From Paracoccaceae bacterium (GTDB lineage Bacteria > Pseudomonadota > Alphaproteobacteria > Rhodobacterales > Rhodobacteraceae): 5,058 nucleotides of DNA. Under the pieces are notes generated by a model that was given only the letters and a program-made list of their open reading frames with translations, was not told where the DNA came from and ran no database searches. Of the stretch, positions 1 through 5,058 are shown piece by piece. The number at the start of each line of letters is the position of its first letter. Within the stretch, counting starts at the first letter, position 1. Position numbers and translations under genes: made by a program. Location of the stretch: the NCBI GenBank assembly GCA_016765235.1, contig JAESQH010000192.1, forward strand, positions 1 through 5,058, in the 5' to 3' direction.

Positions 1-150
1 CGCAGCAACCGCCCAAAACCTCAAAAAGCTCGCTAAGCTGGCACCAAACCATAACCTTATCAGAAGAACCGTGTGAAAGCGGGGAGTAAACAAATTCGCC
101 TGCCAAGCGGAACACTCAAATCTTCGAGTTTTTCAACAGAATAAGCCCTT
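1..150 (+). mobile_element. End of an insertion sequence (IS1182/IS5-like), rest outside window
   Basis: The left edge holds a transposase C-terminus followed by about 75 non-coding bases. These end in a T-rich motif at about 127-149 (GAGTTTTTCAACAGAATAAG and onward) that resembles the terminal inverted repeats I associate with IS1182/IS5-type elements of alphaproteobacteria. The outer boundary is put near 150 because the following bases no longer look like that terminus, but the opposite inverted repeat and the target duplication lie outside the window, so the exact end is inferred. The element reads toward the DUF2235 gene, tail to tail with it. Family assignment is from recalled resemblance only. 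Confidence 0.55.
2..76 (+). CDS. Transposase, C-terminal fragment (5' end outside window)
   Basis: Reading frame 2 on the plus strand is open from the edge to a TGA at 74-76 and encodes AATAQNLKKLAKLAPNHNLI and four more residues. The stretch AxAQNLKKLAKL resembles the usual tail of DDE transposases of the IS1182/IS5 group, whose final helix typically reads AAQNLKRLxKL. Only 24 residues are visible, so no catalytic residue can be checked and intactness is unknown. An insertion-sequence-like terminus about 50 nt downstream supports the call. It could also be the tail of an unrelated protein, since the motif is short. Confidence 0.5.
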   Translation, partial: AATAQNLKKLAKLAPNHNLIRRTV

Positions 151-155
151 ACCTG

Positions 156-168
156 ACCTTCGGAAGGT
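156..168. repeat. Short perfect inverted repeat next to the IS end
   Basis: ACCTTC-G-GAAGGT forms a 6-bp-arm inverted repeat, starting only a few bases outside the presumed insertion-sequence end and about 65 nt downstream of the DUF2235 stop codon. It could fold as a small hairpin in the 3' region of that transcript. No T-run follows on the minus strand, so it is not a convincing intrinsic terminator. The remaining bases from 150 to 233 hold no gene that I can see. Confidence 0.4.
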
Positions 169-233
169 GGTTACCCCTCCCTTAAATCAGGGACTCCCAC
201 ATCATGTGCATTAACAGTCAATCATTCAAAACT

Positions 234-1682
234 TCAATCGAAAAACTGAATGACTTTATCATGCTTCTGTAGATTGCTTGGCCGATACGCATCCACTTCA
301 CCCATTTGCGGAACATGCTCTGCATCAAAACGCTCAAGCACGGATGGGTGCAGTGATGCGCCTCCAACAATAGTTCGTTGCTTCAAACCCCACGTCAAGC
401 TATCAGAAGTAAGCCTGCGCAGCCACTTCGGTTGCAAATTTAAAACGATCTCCCGCTCGTCATGTTGTAGCCCATATTGATCAGAGTTTGTGTGGAGCAA
501 CTCGTCGCGAATTTTGATTTCATCCGGCAGAACGGCGCGCAACTCCTCAACCATCCACGCCAGCGATATATCCGACAACCGAGACTCTTCCTCAGGATAA
601 CTGCCACCTATATCCGAGTGATTACCCGCAAACCAAACCTGTTTGAGCCAATCTGAGCGACCCTGCTCCAGGTTCCATGTATAATCTTTTCCACGCCCCC
701 ACGGCACTCGCGGAAACTTCGCGCGCGTCTCATCAATGGATAATGCGTGTCGCAAATAACGAACTTCACGATCAACATATTCATCGTAGTTCTTTCCACT
801 CCACCTTGCGATATGACCGTTCTTGAAAGCTGCGGGCCAATCAAGCGGATTCCACAAATTCAATCGCCGCTTTGGATCTGTGAAAAAATATTTGAACTGA
901 CCAATCCACATAGAGATCAACCACCAAAACGCATAGCCCGTTAAAATAGCTATGGGCACCGTTACCCACCAAGGCAGAATCGCTATTGATAGATATGTGG
1001 CGAAAGCAAGACCGGCAAAAACAAGCATAACTACTGTTGTGGCGACGCGACTATTGAGTGCCGCGACGGTATCAAAGACACCAATGAACGTTGGTTGGAC
1101 GTTGCCCTGTCCTTCACCATCAGACCCTAAACCTTCGGATCCGTATTTCTCACGAAAGCGACGCGCCTTCTCTTCACGCTCCACCTCATATTTCTCCCGC
1201 TTCGAACCAGCGCCGTGATTGTAAACGTAGCGTACAGCGTCACCGGCAATCTTGCGAAGTTTTGGGCCGTATTTGGGAACGGGGTTTCCTTTTGAATCCT
1301 GCGTTGGAACGCCACAAAGATTAAGCACATTGGCTAATGAGCGAACAGTATAAGCACCACGAGAAAAGCCAAACAGGCAGATACGATCTCCGGGTTCATA
1401 ATGCGCAATTATGGCCGCGTAACAATCGGCGATATTGTCATCAATACCGGTTCCCACGGCTGAGGAAAGCGTGGCACGCGTGCGCCTGAAGGTTAGACCT
1501 TTGCCCTCATCCGTACCAAGACCCGGATCATAAAACGCATATTGCTCATCAGCCTTTATCTCCGAGTCCGGGCCAGGCCTCATCGCACGATACATTTTGT
1601 AGACATTCGAGAGACGTTGATCCGGTTTCAGTCCGCCTATCTGACCTGTGCCATCCGAAAAGATTAGAATGTTTTTCGCCAT
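234..1682 (-). CDS. DUF2235 (Tle1-like) alpha/beta hydrolase with a central membrane hairpin
   Basis: This 482-residue protein belongs to the DUF2235 family, the catalytic fold of the type VI secretion phospholipase Tle1. Seen in order: the N-terminal strand with FSDGTG (residues 8-13), a YDPGLGT loop (about 51-57), the nucleophile elbow GFSRGA (105-110, Ser107), FIGVFDTV (199-206), GNHSDIGG (353-360, with Asp357 a candidate acid) and a late LHPSVLERF with His445 as candidate catalytic base. A highly charged stretch (about 158-185) leads into two hydrophobic segments (about 213-236 and 238-263) that look like a membrane hairpin inserted in the hydrolase. There is no signal peptide. The start is the ATG at 1682, six bases after GGAG; the in-frame GTG at 1694 overlaps that Shine-Dalgarno. 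The inferred activity is lipid or ester hydrolysis. No VgrG, PAAR or immunity gene is visible, so a secreted effector role is unsupported. Its position after a CBASS effector suggests a defence-associated lipase, but this is inference. Confidence 0.85.
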   Translation of the reverse strand: MAKNILIFSDGTGQIGGLKPDQRLSNVYKMYRAMRPGPDSEIKADEQYAFYDPGLGTDEGKGLTFRRTRATLSSAVGTGIDDNIADCYAAIIAHYEPGDRICLFGFSRGAYTVRSLANVLNLCGVPTQDSKGNPVPKYGPKLRKIAGDAVRYVYNHGAGSKREKYEVEREEKARRFREKYGSEGLGSDGEGQGNVQPTFIGVFDTVAALNSRVATTVVMLVFAGLAFATYLSIAILPWWVTVPIAILTGYAFWWLISMWIGQFKYFFTDPKRRLNLWNPLDWPAAFKNGHIARWSGKNYDEYVDREVRYLRHALSIDETRAKFPRVPWGRGKDYTWNLEQGRSDWLKQVWFAGNHSDIGGSYPEEESRLSDISLAWMVEELRAVLPDEIKIRDELLHTNSDQYGLQHDEREIVLNLQPKWLRRLTSDSLTWGLKQRTIVGGASLHPSVLERFDAEHVPQMGEVDAYRPSNLQKHDKVIQFFD

Positions 1683-1688
1683 AATAAG

Positions 1689-1692
1689 CTCC
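1689..1692 (-). promoter_or_regulatory. Shine-Dalgarno deciding the DUF2235 gene start
   Basis: On the minus strand GGAG is followed by a six-base spacer (CTTATT) and ATG at 1682. The alternative GTG start at 1694 lies across this motif and has no comparable site upstream, so the shorter protein is preferred. Confidence 0.7.
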
Positions 1693-1711
1693 ACTTCTCA
1701 ATTTAATCGTC

Positions 1712-1733
1712 ACTAATACAGTATACGATTAGT
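1712..1733. promoter_or_regulatory. Possible operator: inverted repeat across the -10 region
   Basis: ACTAAT (1712-1717) and ATTAGT (1728-1733) are perfect inverted 6-bp arms around a 10-base centre that contains GTATAC. The repeat covers the -10 element of the DUF2235 promoter, where a dimeric repressor would block initiation. The region is AT-rich, so chance occurrence is possible, and no regulator gene is visible in the window. Confidence 0.3.
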
Positions 1734-1749
1734 ATTATCATTTTGGCAA
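1720..1749 (-). promoter_or_regulatory. Sigma-70-type promoter for the DUF2235 gene
   Basis: On the minus strand a -35 TTGCCA (1744-1749, 5 of 6 to TTGACA) is separated by 18 bases from a -10 TATACT (1720-1725, 5 of 6 to TATAAT). A start site near 1713 would leave a leader of about 30 nt before the ATG at 1682. The surrounding DNA is AT-rich compared with the genes. This suggests the hydrolase gene can be transcribed separately from the CBASS genes upstream. An alternative pairing (TTGAAG at 1755-1760 with GATAAT) is weaker. Confidence 0.55.
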
Positions 1750-1761
1750 ATTGACTTCAAT
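1750..1761. promoter_or_regulatory. Possible operator: inverted repeat abutting the -35
   Basis: ATTGA-CT-TCAAT is a perfect 5-bp-arm inverted repeat immediately upstream of the -35 hexamer of the DUF2235 promoter. It differs in sequence from the repeat over the -10, so the two need not bind the same protein. It is short and could be chance. Confidence 0.2.
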
Positions 1762-1896
1762 GTTTAGATTTTGTTCTTTTTCACATCGTGCGTCTGTTTT
1801 TTGCGTGCACGTACCAATGTGGCTCCTTTCGCGCAAATCCCAAATTGCTAGACTACCCTCAGAAAGTTCCTTTCCATCGTTCGCCACTCGTCGGGT

Positions 1897-1919
1897 GCGC
1901 CTGACCTTTCGTCAGACGC
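1897..1919 (+). other. Hairpin upstream of the plus-strand micro-ORF
   Basis: GCGCCTGAC and GTCAGACGC can pair over nine positions with one C-A mismatch, around a five-base CTTTC loop. The structure ends 11 bases before the Shine-Dalgarno of the micro-ORF. It has no T-run on either strand, so it is not a typical terminator. It could be a leader structure of a plus-strand transcript or a remnant of older sequence. Confidence 0.3.
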
Positions 1920-1930
1920 CGTCCCAGCGA

Positions 1931-1936
1931 GAGGAG
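1931..1936 (+). promoter_or_regulatory. Ribosome binding site of the micro-ORF
   Basis: GAGGAG is followed by the six-base spacer AACGCT and the ATG at 1943. It is the main evidence that the 15-codon frame may be, or may once have been, translated. Confidence 0.35.
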
Positions 1937-1942
1937 AACGCT

Positions 1943-1990
1943 ATGGAACAACAACAAAAGATAGAGGCATCGGAATTGGTTGGTTCTTAG
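1943..1990 (+). CDS. 15-residue micro-ORF with strong ribosome binding site; function unknown
   Basis: On the plus strand, ATG at 1943 opens a frame encoding MEQQQKIEASELVGS and stopping at TAG (1988-1990). GAGGAG lies exactly six bases upstream, the best ribosome-binding arrangement on the plus strand of this spacer. The peptide is hydrophilic, with no signal or membrane segment, and I do not recognise it. It runs against the 3' end of the SAVED effector gene. It could be a true small protein, a leader peptide, the truncated start of a gene whose body was lost when the defence genes arrived, or chance. No convincing plus-strand promoter was found. Confidence 0.3.
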   Translation: MEQQQKIEASELVGS

Positions 1991-2026
1991 ACTAAACGAT
2001 CGATCAGAATTGATGAAAGCGCAAAC

Positions 2027-3136
2027 CTATTCCACGTTACGGTCTGGTGCCGTAGATACATTAGCCCGATCAGTATCACTCACCGGCATTGCTATGCTCC
2101 ATGGATAGGTTCGAACGTCGCCTCCCTCGAACTGGTAGACCGACACGGCAGGTAGGTTTCTTTTGTCGTATCTTCGGCCAAACGTGAATACCACGCTGTT
2201 TGGTGCCGCTAATACCAAATGAATACGCTTTATCCCTTTTGCGCTCAATTGCTTTACCACCTCGAAGAATTGTTGCGCAAGACGGCTCTGCTTGGCTTGC
2301 GACCAGTGTGCATCCGACGACAACCCATCCAACGTCAGACGCACAACAGGCATCGCAAACGTGTTCGAAATCGCATCATCTGACACTGGATAAGAATAAG
2401 AGATAGCAACAACGGCCTCCGTCCCTTCAATTTCTCCGTCCATTCCTTCGACAGTAAACTGAGCACCATCATCGTCATCCGACAAAGCCCGCCAGCCATC
2501 AACCGTTCTGTCCCAGTCATAGGTGATGATCTCCCCTTCATCATCGAACAGAACCCCCATCAAAAAAGTGAACGGAACAGGTGCGAGGCCACCGTAGACT
2601 ACCTTCAAATCTGCGGCGCTCATCGATTTCTTGTTCTGCTGAACCACCTTGTATCCCGTCTCAATCTCAGAGATTGCAACGCTTGGTTCCAAAGCTTTTC
2701 CATCTTCTCGATTGCATAGGTCAATCAACGTTTCAACTTTTTGCCCTGCGAACTCTTCGCCTAGGGCCGCAAGAAGTGGTGTTCCCTTATCCAAACGCAG
2801 CCCACGGGCTTCCACGACTAAAACACGTTTGCTGCTGATTGCTGATTTGTCATCGGAACGCTTCAAAAAGATGAGCAGAATACCACTTAAGATCATCAGC
2901 GACGCAATGGCCATTGCAGACACTTTCAAACCATTAAGTGTTTCCGCAAAACCGCGATATTGCTCCGGCACAGCGCCAAAACCCATGCGTAAAACGAGCT
3001 CAATAAGCGGAGGTCCTGCAATGACTGCCAACAACAGGCCCGTACCGCCTGCGATGAGCAAAGCTTGCGGCGATCGCACCCGGAAATACCAATCGATAGC
3101 TTTACGTACACCATACTCAAATAGCTCTTTTAACAT
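2027..3136 (-). CDS. cap14: CBASS effector: two-transmembrane protein with SAVED domain (Cap14-type)
   Basis: This 369-residue protein is read as the killing effector of the CBASS system. Residues about 25-49 and 71-91 are strongly hydrophobic and form two membrane segments, with no cleavable signal peptide. A soluble part of about 275 residues follows. Residues about 180-345 fit the SAVED domain, a CARF-derived sensor of cyclic oligonucleotides: PVPFTFLMG (187-195), a strand VVAISYSYPV (242-251), a helix around AKQSRLAQQFFEVV, then the diagnostic IHLVLAAPNSVVFTFGRR (305-322) and LPAVSVYQFEGG (328-339). Known two-TM SAVED effectors (Cap14) respond to the CD-NTase product by disrupting the inner membrane; that this one does so is inferred. 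The ATG at 3136 has a near-perfect Shine-Dalgarno and lies 22 nt after the cap3 stop, so it is co-transcribed with it. The ligand cannot be told from sequence. Confidence 0.88.
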   Translation of the reverse strand: MLKELFEYGVRKAIDWYFRVRSPQALLIAGGTGLLLAVIAGPPLIELVLRMGFGAVPEQYRGFAETLNGLKVSAMAIASLMILSGILLIFLKRSDDKSAISSKRVLVVEARGLRLDKGTPLLAALGEEFAGQKVETLIDLCNREDGKALEPSVAISEIETGYKVVQQNKKSMSAADLKVVYGGLAPVPFTFLMGVLFDDEGEIITYDWDRTVDGWRALSDDDDGAQFTVEGMDGEIEGTEAVVAISYSYPVSDDAISNTFAMPVVRLTLDGLSSDAHWSQAKQSRLAQQFFEVVKQLSAKGIKRIHLVLAAPNSVVFTFGRRYDKRNLPAVSVYQFEGGDVRTYPWSIAMPVSDTDRANVSTAPDRNVE

Positions 3137-3142
3137 GCCATA

Positions 3143-3148
3143 CCTCCT
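3143..3148 (-). promoter_or_regulatory. Near-consensus Shine-Dalgarno of the SAVED effector gene
   Basis: AGGAGG, within AGAGGAGGT, is followed by a six-base spacer to the ATG at 3136. It is the strongest ribosome binding site among the minus-strand genes here and implies efficient translation of the effector. It fixes the start; an ATG at 3141 directly after the motif is out of frame, reaches a stop after three codons and is too close to be used. Confidence 0.75.
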
Positions 3149-3158
3149 CTAATTGTTG

Positions 3159-3620
3159 TTATTCAAATTCTACTTCCGCATGACAGCCGCCATACCCCCT
3201 TACAAAGAGTGTGGCCGAAGCCTCCATCTGCCACACCCGCTTGAGGCGGTTGATAAATAGAACTGCAAAATCAACGCCGCGCGTCCCTTCAACCAGATTA
3301 CGCATCGCACGGATATCAGGTCCACTAGGTGTAACTTCAAAACTGGGATGCGAATGCCATTCCCCAAGATAGTTGAACCGCTTATAGTCAGCCCCTGTCC
3401 GTTCAAAAAATGCGCGTAGTTCACGCTCATGATGCTCCGCATCCCTAACAAAGTGCGCTAGCGAACCTGACACCGTATCCACTGAAATATCAGCAATCCT
3501 AAATCGTTGGTCCCCGACCATTTCACCCATTAGGATGCCACCAATCTCACGCCGTCCCGCAAAAAACATGTGGCGTTTCAAGCGTCTTTGAATAGATTTA
3601 GGAACTAGAAGATGCATCAT
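3159..3620 (-). CDS. cap3: CBASS JAB/JAMM isopeptidase Cap3
   Basis: This 153-residue single-domain metalloprotease of the JAB/JAMM (Prok-JAB) family has a complete zinc site: Glu25 in REIGGILMGE, then HSHP with His89 and His91, Ser99 and Asp102 in the exact H-x-H-x7-S-x2-D spacing. The size is that of a free-standing Cap3. In type II CBASS this enzyme cleaves the isopeptide or amide bond that Cap2 makes between the CD-NTase C-terminus and its targets, and so keeps conjugation in check. It acts in the cytoplasm, with no signal or TM segment. The gene begins inside the end of the E1 gene (overlap about 20-23 nt), which implies translational coupling. Two adjacent ATGs are possible, at 3620 and 3617; the GAGG at 3624-3627 suits 3617 slightly better. 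An in-frame TTG at 3632 is less likely. Confidence 0.9.
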   Translation of the reverse strand: MMHLLVPKSIQRRLKRHMFFAGRREIGGILMGEMVGDQRFRIADISVDTVSGSLAHFVRDAEHHERELRAFFERTGADYKRFNYLGEWHSHPSFEVTPSGPDIRAMRNLVEGTRGVDFAVLFINRLKRVWQMEASATLFVRGYGGCHAEVEFE

Positions 3621-5058
3621 CAGCCTCTTCAATCACTACGTGTTCCTTAAGCAGAGCCACCATCTCATCGGTATCAATTCGGTCCACAACATCACCCCAG
3701 TCGCCCTCAGGGCGTAGATCAATCGGGCCTGTATCGAAAGGCTGATTAAATGCCCATTCAGACGACATGCCGATCATATACGCAGACATCGGAAAAATGC
3801 TTCTATCTGGCTGCGTGAGATAGTCAGTAACAAACCGCGTGGCATGGTAAGCCACAATCGACACCTCAGCATCATCAGCAACCAGAGGTGCCCCGTCTTC
3901 CGCCCGCCCCTCATAGTCTCGCGCGTCTACCCCCTGCCCGCCGGTCCAGGCGACACCTTGATCCGTACACCATTGACGAATCTGGTCACGCGCCGCCGTC
4001 GGGATCGGATCAATGTCAGGCCGCGCACGCGCGATAAACCCACCAATTCCCCCGGCAAAGACCTGACACCAAATCATCGCCGTCTTTGAACGCTTTGCAA
4101 CTGATGCGATCATGTTAAACGCAACAGGATCAGCTGTCGCATCAACGATCACATCACAGTTTTGCAGTTCCTCAAGTGCCGCCGCCATCGAGGCCGCACT
4201 TTCTTGGCCGCCAAGCGACAATCTCAGCAACTTGACATCAACGCTTGGACTGATCTGCAGTAACCTGTCTTTCAGCAAATTTGCTTTGTGAACACCAACC
4301 CCGTCCAATGCGAGTTCATTACGCACGATATTGCCAGGAAAGAACACATCTTCATCGATGAGAAAAAAGTTCTGAACCCCACTACGTGCCAAACTCACGG
4401 CCACCTTTGATCCAACAGATCCACAACCAACAAGCCCTACCCTCTTGCCAGATAGATTCTCATAAACGGCAGGAAGTCGCTGCATGTCAGGCGGTATTTC
4501 CAAGGTTGAATAACGGATAATCTTGCGTTCATCTTTCGATGTGAAAAACCACAACAGTTGCCATTCATCTGCATCCCCAATGAGCACACGCGCAGCATCG
4601 CTTGCGACATCCGTAACGCCTTGCAATTCGGTCAGACCCAAAAGGGCAAAAACCTTTGCCAACCCGTCAGCGCTCAACGTATTCGAGGTCTCAAATGACG
4701 GTACTCGCACAACAAGACTGTCCCAGCTTGATCCCCCTGGCGATGCTGCAATATCCGTGCGCCAGAGTGGAGCGTCTTTTGGGCCGATCGTCTCAATGCT
4801 AGCGATATAGACCTTCGCCACAGTCCTTTCCTTCAGATTGAACTTCGTCACCTCATGCTCAGTCAGGTCGTTTAGCGCCGATTTGTCCGCGTCAGACAAA
4901 ACAAACCGGCACAGTTTAGATCGCATATCCCGACCAAGTGATCCGACATGAGCCGAATGCGCATGAACAACTGCCCCGCCCTCGGGATGTTCTTCTGACA
5001 ACAAGCGATATGCGCTTGAAATCATATCAGCACCGGTCACGCTGGGATGCCAATTATC
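3598..5058 (-). CDS. cap2: CBASS E1-type ubiquitin-activating-like protein Cap2, N-terminus outside window
   Basis: The frame is open from the right edge to TAA at 3598-3600, giving 486 visible residues; the gene starts beyond the window. Counting from the GTG at 5040, the E1/ThiF adenylation domain spans about 199-440. It shows GCGSVG (205-210) for ATP binding, the acidic LIDEDVF, NIVRNEL with Arg240, the HKAN helix with Lys252, DVIVDATAD with Asp300, and Cys358 in RQWCTDQG as the candidate thioester cysteine. About 200 residues precede it. In Cap2 an N-terminal E2-like domain and a linker occupy this place; no E2 active site (HPN-like motif plus Cys) is visible, so that part is probably cut off. 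Cap2 activates and conjugates the CD-NTase C-terminus to targets and so raises its activity. The overlap with cap3 and the downstream SAVED effector support the assignment. The GTG at 5040 is not a credible start: no Shine-Dalgarno precedes it and the frame continues upstream. The protein ends in an acidic/serine tail (EEADDASSSS). Confidence 0.82.
   Translation of the reverse strand, partial: DNWHPSVTGADMISSAYRLLSEEHPEGGAVVHAHSAHVGSLGRDMRSKLCRFVLSDADKSALNDLTEHEVTKFNLKERTVAKVYIASIETIGPKDAPLWRTDIAASPGGSSWDSLVVRVPSFETSNTLSADGLAKVFALLGLTELQGVTDVASDAARVLIGDADEWQLLWFFTSKDERKIIRYSTLEIPPDMQRLPAVYENLSGKRVGLVGCGSVGSKVAVSLARSGVQNFFLIDEDVFFPGNIVRNELALDGVGVHKANLLKDRLLQISPSVDVKLLRLSLGGQESAASMAAALEELQNCDVIVDATADPVAFNMIASVAKRSKTAMIWCQVFAGGIGGFIARARPDIDPIPTAARDQIRQWCTDQGVAWTGGQGVDARDYEGRAEDGAPLVADDAEVSIVAYHATRFVTDYLTQPDRSIFPMSAYMIGMSSEWAFNQPFDTGPIDLRPEGDWGDVVDRIDTDEMVALLKEHVVIEEADDASSSS

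Larger units (their letters stand above)
1695..2026. other. 332-nt intergenic spacer between the CBASS effector and the DUF2235 gene
   Basis: The spacer separates two co-directional minus-strand genes. Its left third is AT-rich and carries the DUF2235 promoter and inverted repeats. Its right half holds a plus-strand hairpin (1897-1919) and a 15-codon plus-strand ORF with a strong ribosome binding site. I find no intrinsic terminator for the SAVED gene: no GC-rich hairpin with a T-run on the minus strand. Read-through into the DUF2235 gene is therefore possible. No tRNA or other known RNA was recognised. Confidence 0.6.

Noticed and set aside
156..168. Inverted repeat as a terminator of the DUF2235 transcript
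   Set aside because: The stem is only 5-6 bp and no T-run follows it on the minus strand.
1683..1694. In-frame GTG start for the DUF2235 protein (MELI extension)
   Set aside because: It overlaps the GGAG that serves the ATG at 1682, and family members begin close to the FSDGTG strand as the shorter form does.
1751..1780. Plus-strand TTGACT as a -35 box for the micro-ORF
   Set aside because: No acceptable -10 hexamer lies 16-18 bases downstream, and it is nearly 190 bases from the ORF. A TAGACT at 1849-1854 lacks a good -35.
2649..3152. Plus-strand frame of 167 codons opposite the SAVED gene
   Set aside because: It is antisense to a well-supported gene, has no recognisable domain, and its composition looks like a shadow of the coding strand.
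3621..3632. TTG start for cap3
   Set aside because: It would place the GAGG ribosome binding site inside the gene; the ATG pair at 3620/3617 is better served.
5038..5040. GTG as the start codon of the E1 gene
   Set aside because: The frame is open to the window edge, no Shine-Dalgarno precedes the GTG, and Cap2 proteins are about 100 residues longer than this would give.
1..5058. CRISPR array, tRNA or rRNA
   Set aside because: No regularly spaced repeats, cloverleaf or rRNA-like stretch was seen in the window.

Overview
The window is the downstream part of a type II CBASS (cyclic-oligonucleotide-based antiphage signalling) operon on the minus strand. It is followed by a membrane-associated DUF2235 (Tle1-like) hydrolase gene and then by the end of an insertion sequence. 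All four substantial genes read right to left. Balanced base composition, Shine-Dalgarno-led starts and the style of the insertion-sequence end suggest a proteobacterium, possibly a marine alphaproteobacterium of the Rhodobacter/Roseobacter kind. No housekeeping gene is present to fix the taxonomy, so this is a guess.

Layout from transcriptional upstream (right) to downstream (left): (1) 3598-5058, an E1/ThiF-fold ubiquitin-activating-type protein matching the E1 part of CBASS Cap2, with its N-terminus cut off by the window edge; (2) 3159-3620, a JAB/JAMM isopeptidase with a complete metal site (Cap3), overlapping the E1 gene by about 23 nt; (3) 2027-3136, a two-transmembrane protein with a SAVED cyclic-nucleotide sensor domain (Cap14-type effector), 22 nt after cap3 with a near-perfect Shine-Dalgarno; (4) 1695-2026, a 332-nt spacer with a good minus-strand promoter flanked by inverted repeats, plus a 15-codon plus-strand ORF behind a perfect ribosome binding site; (5) 234-1682, a DUF2235 hydrolase with a GFSRG nucleophile elbow and a central hydrophobic hairpin; (6) 1 to about 150, the 3' end of a transposase gene and the probable end of its insertion sequence.

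How the genes should work together, from what is known of CBASS: a CD-NTase, expected just beyond the right edge and not seen here, makes a cyclic oligonucleotide on phage infection. Cap2 conjugates the CD-NTase C-terminus to targets and primes it, and Cap3 cleaves those conjugates. The second messenger binds the SAVED domain, and the two-TM effector disrupts the inner membrane. The DUF2235 gene follows in the same direction but has its own promoter. It may be a second, lipid-attacking effector or an unrelated cargo gene; the sequence does not decide between these.
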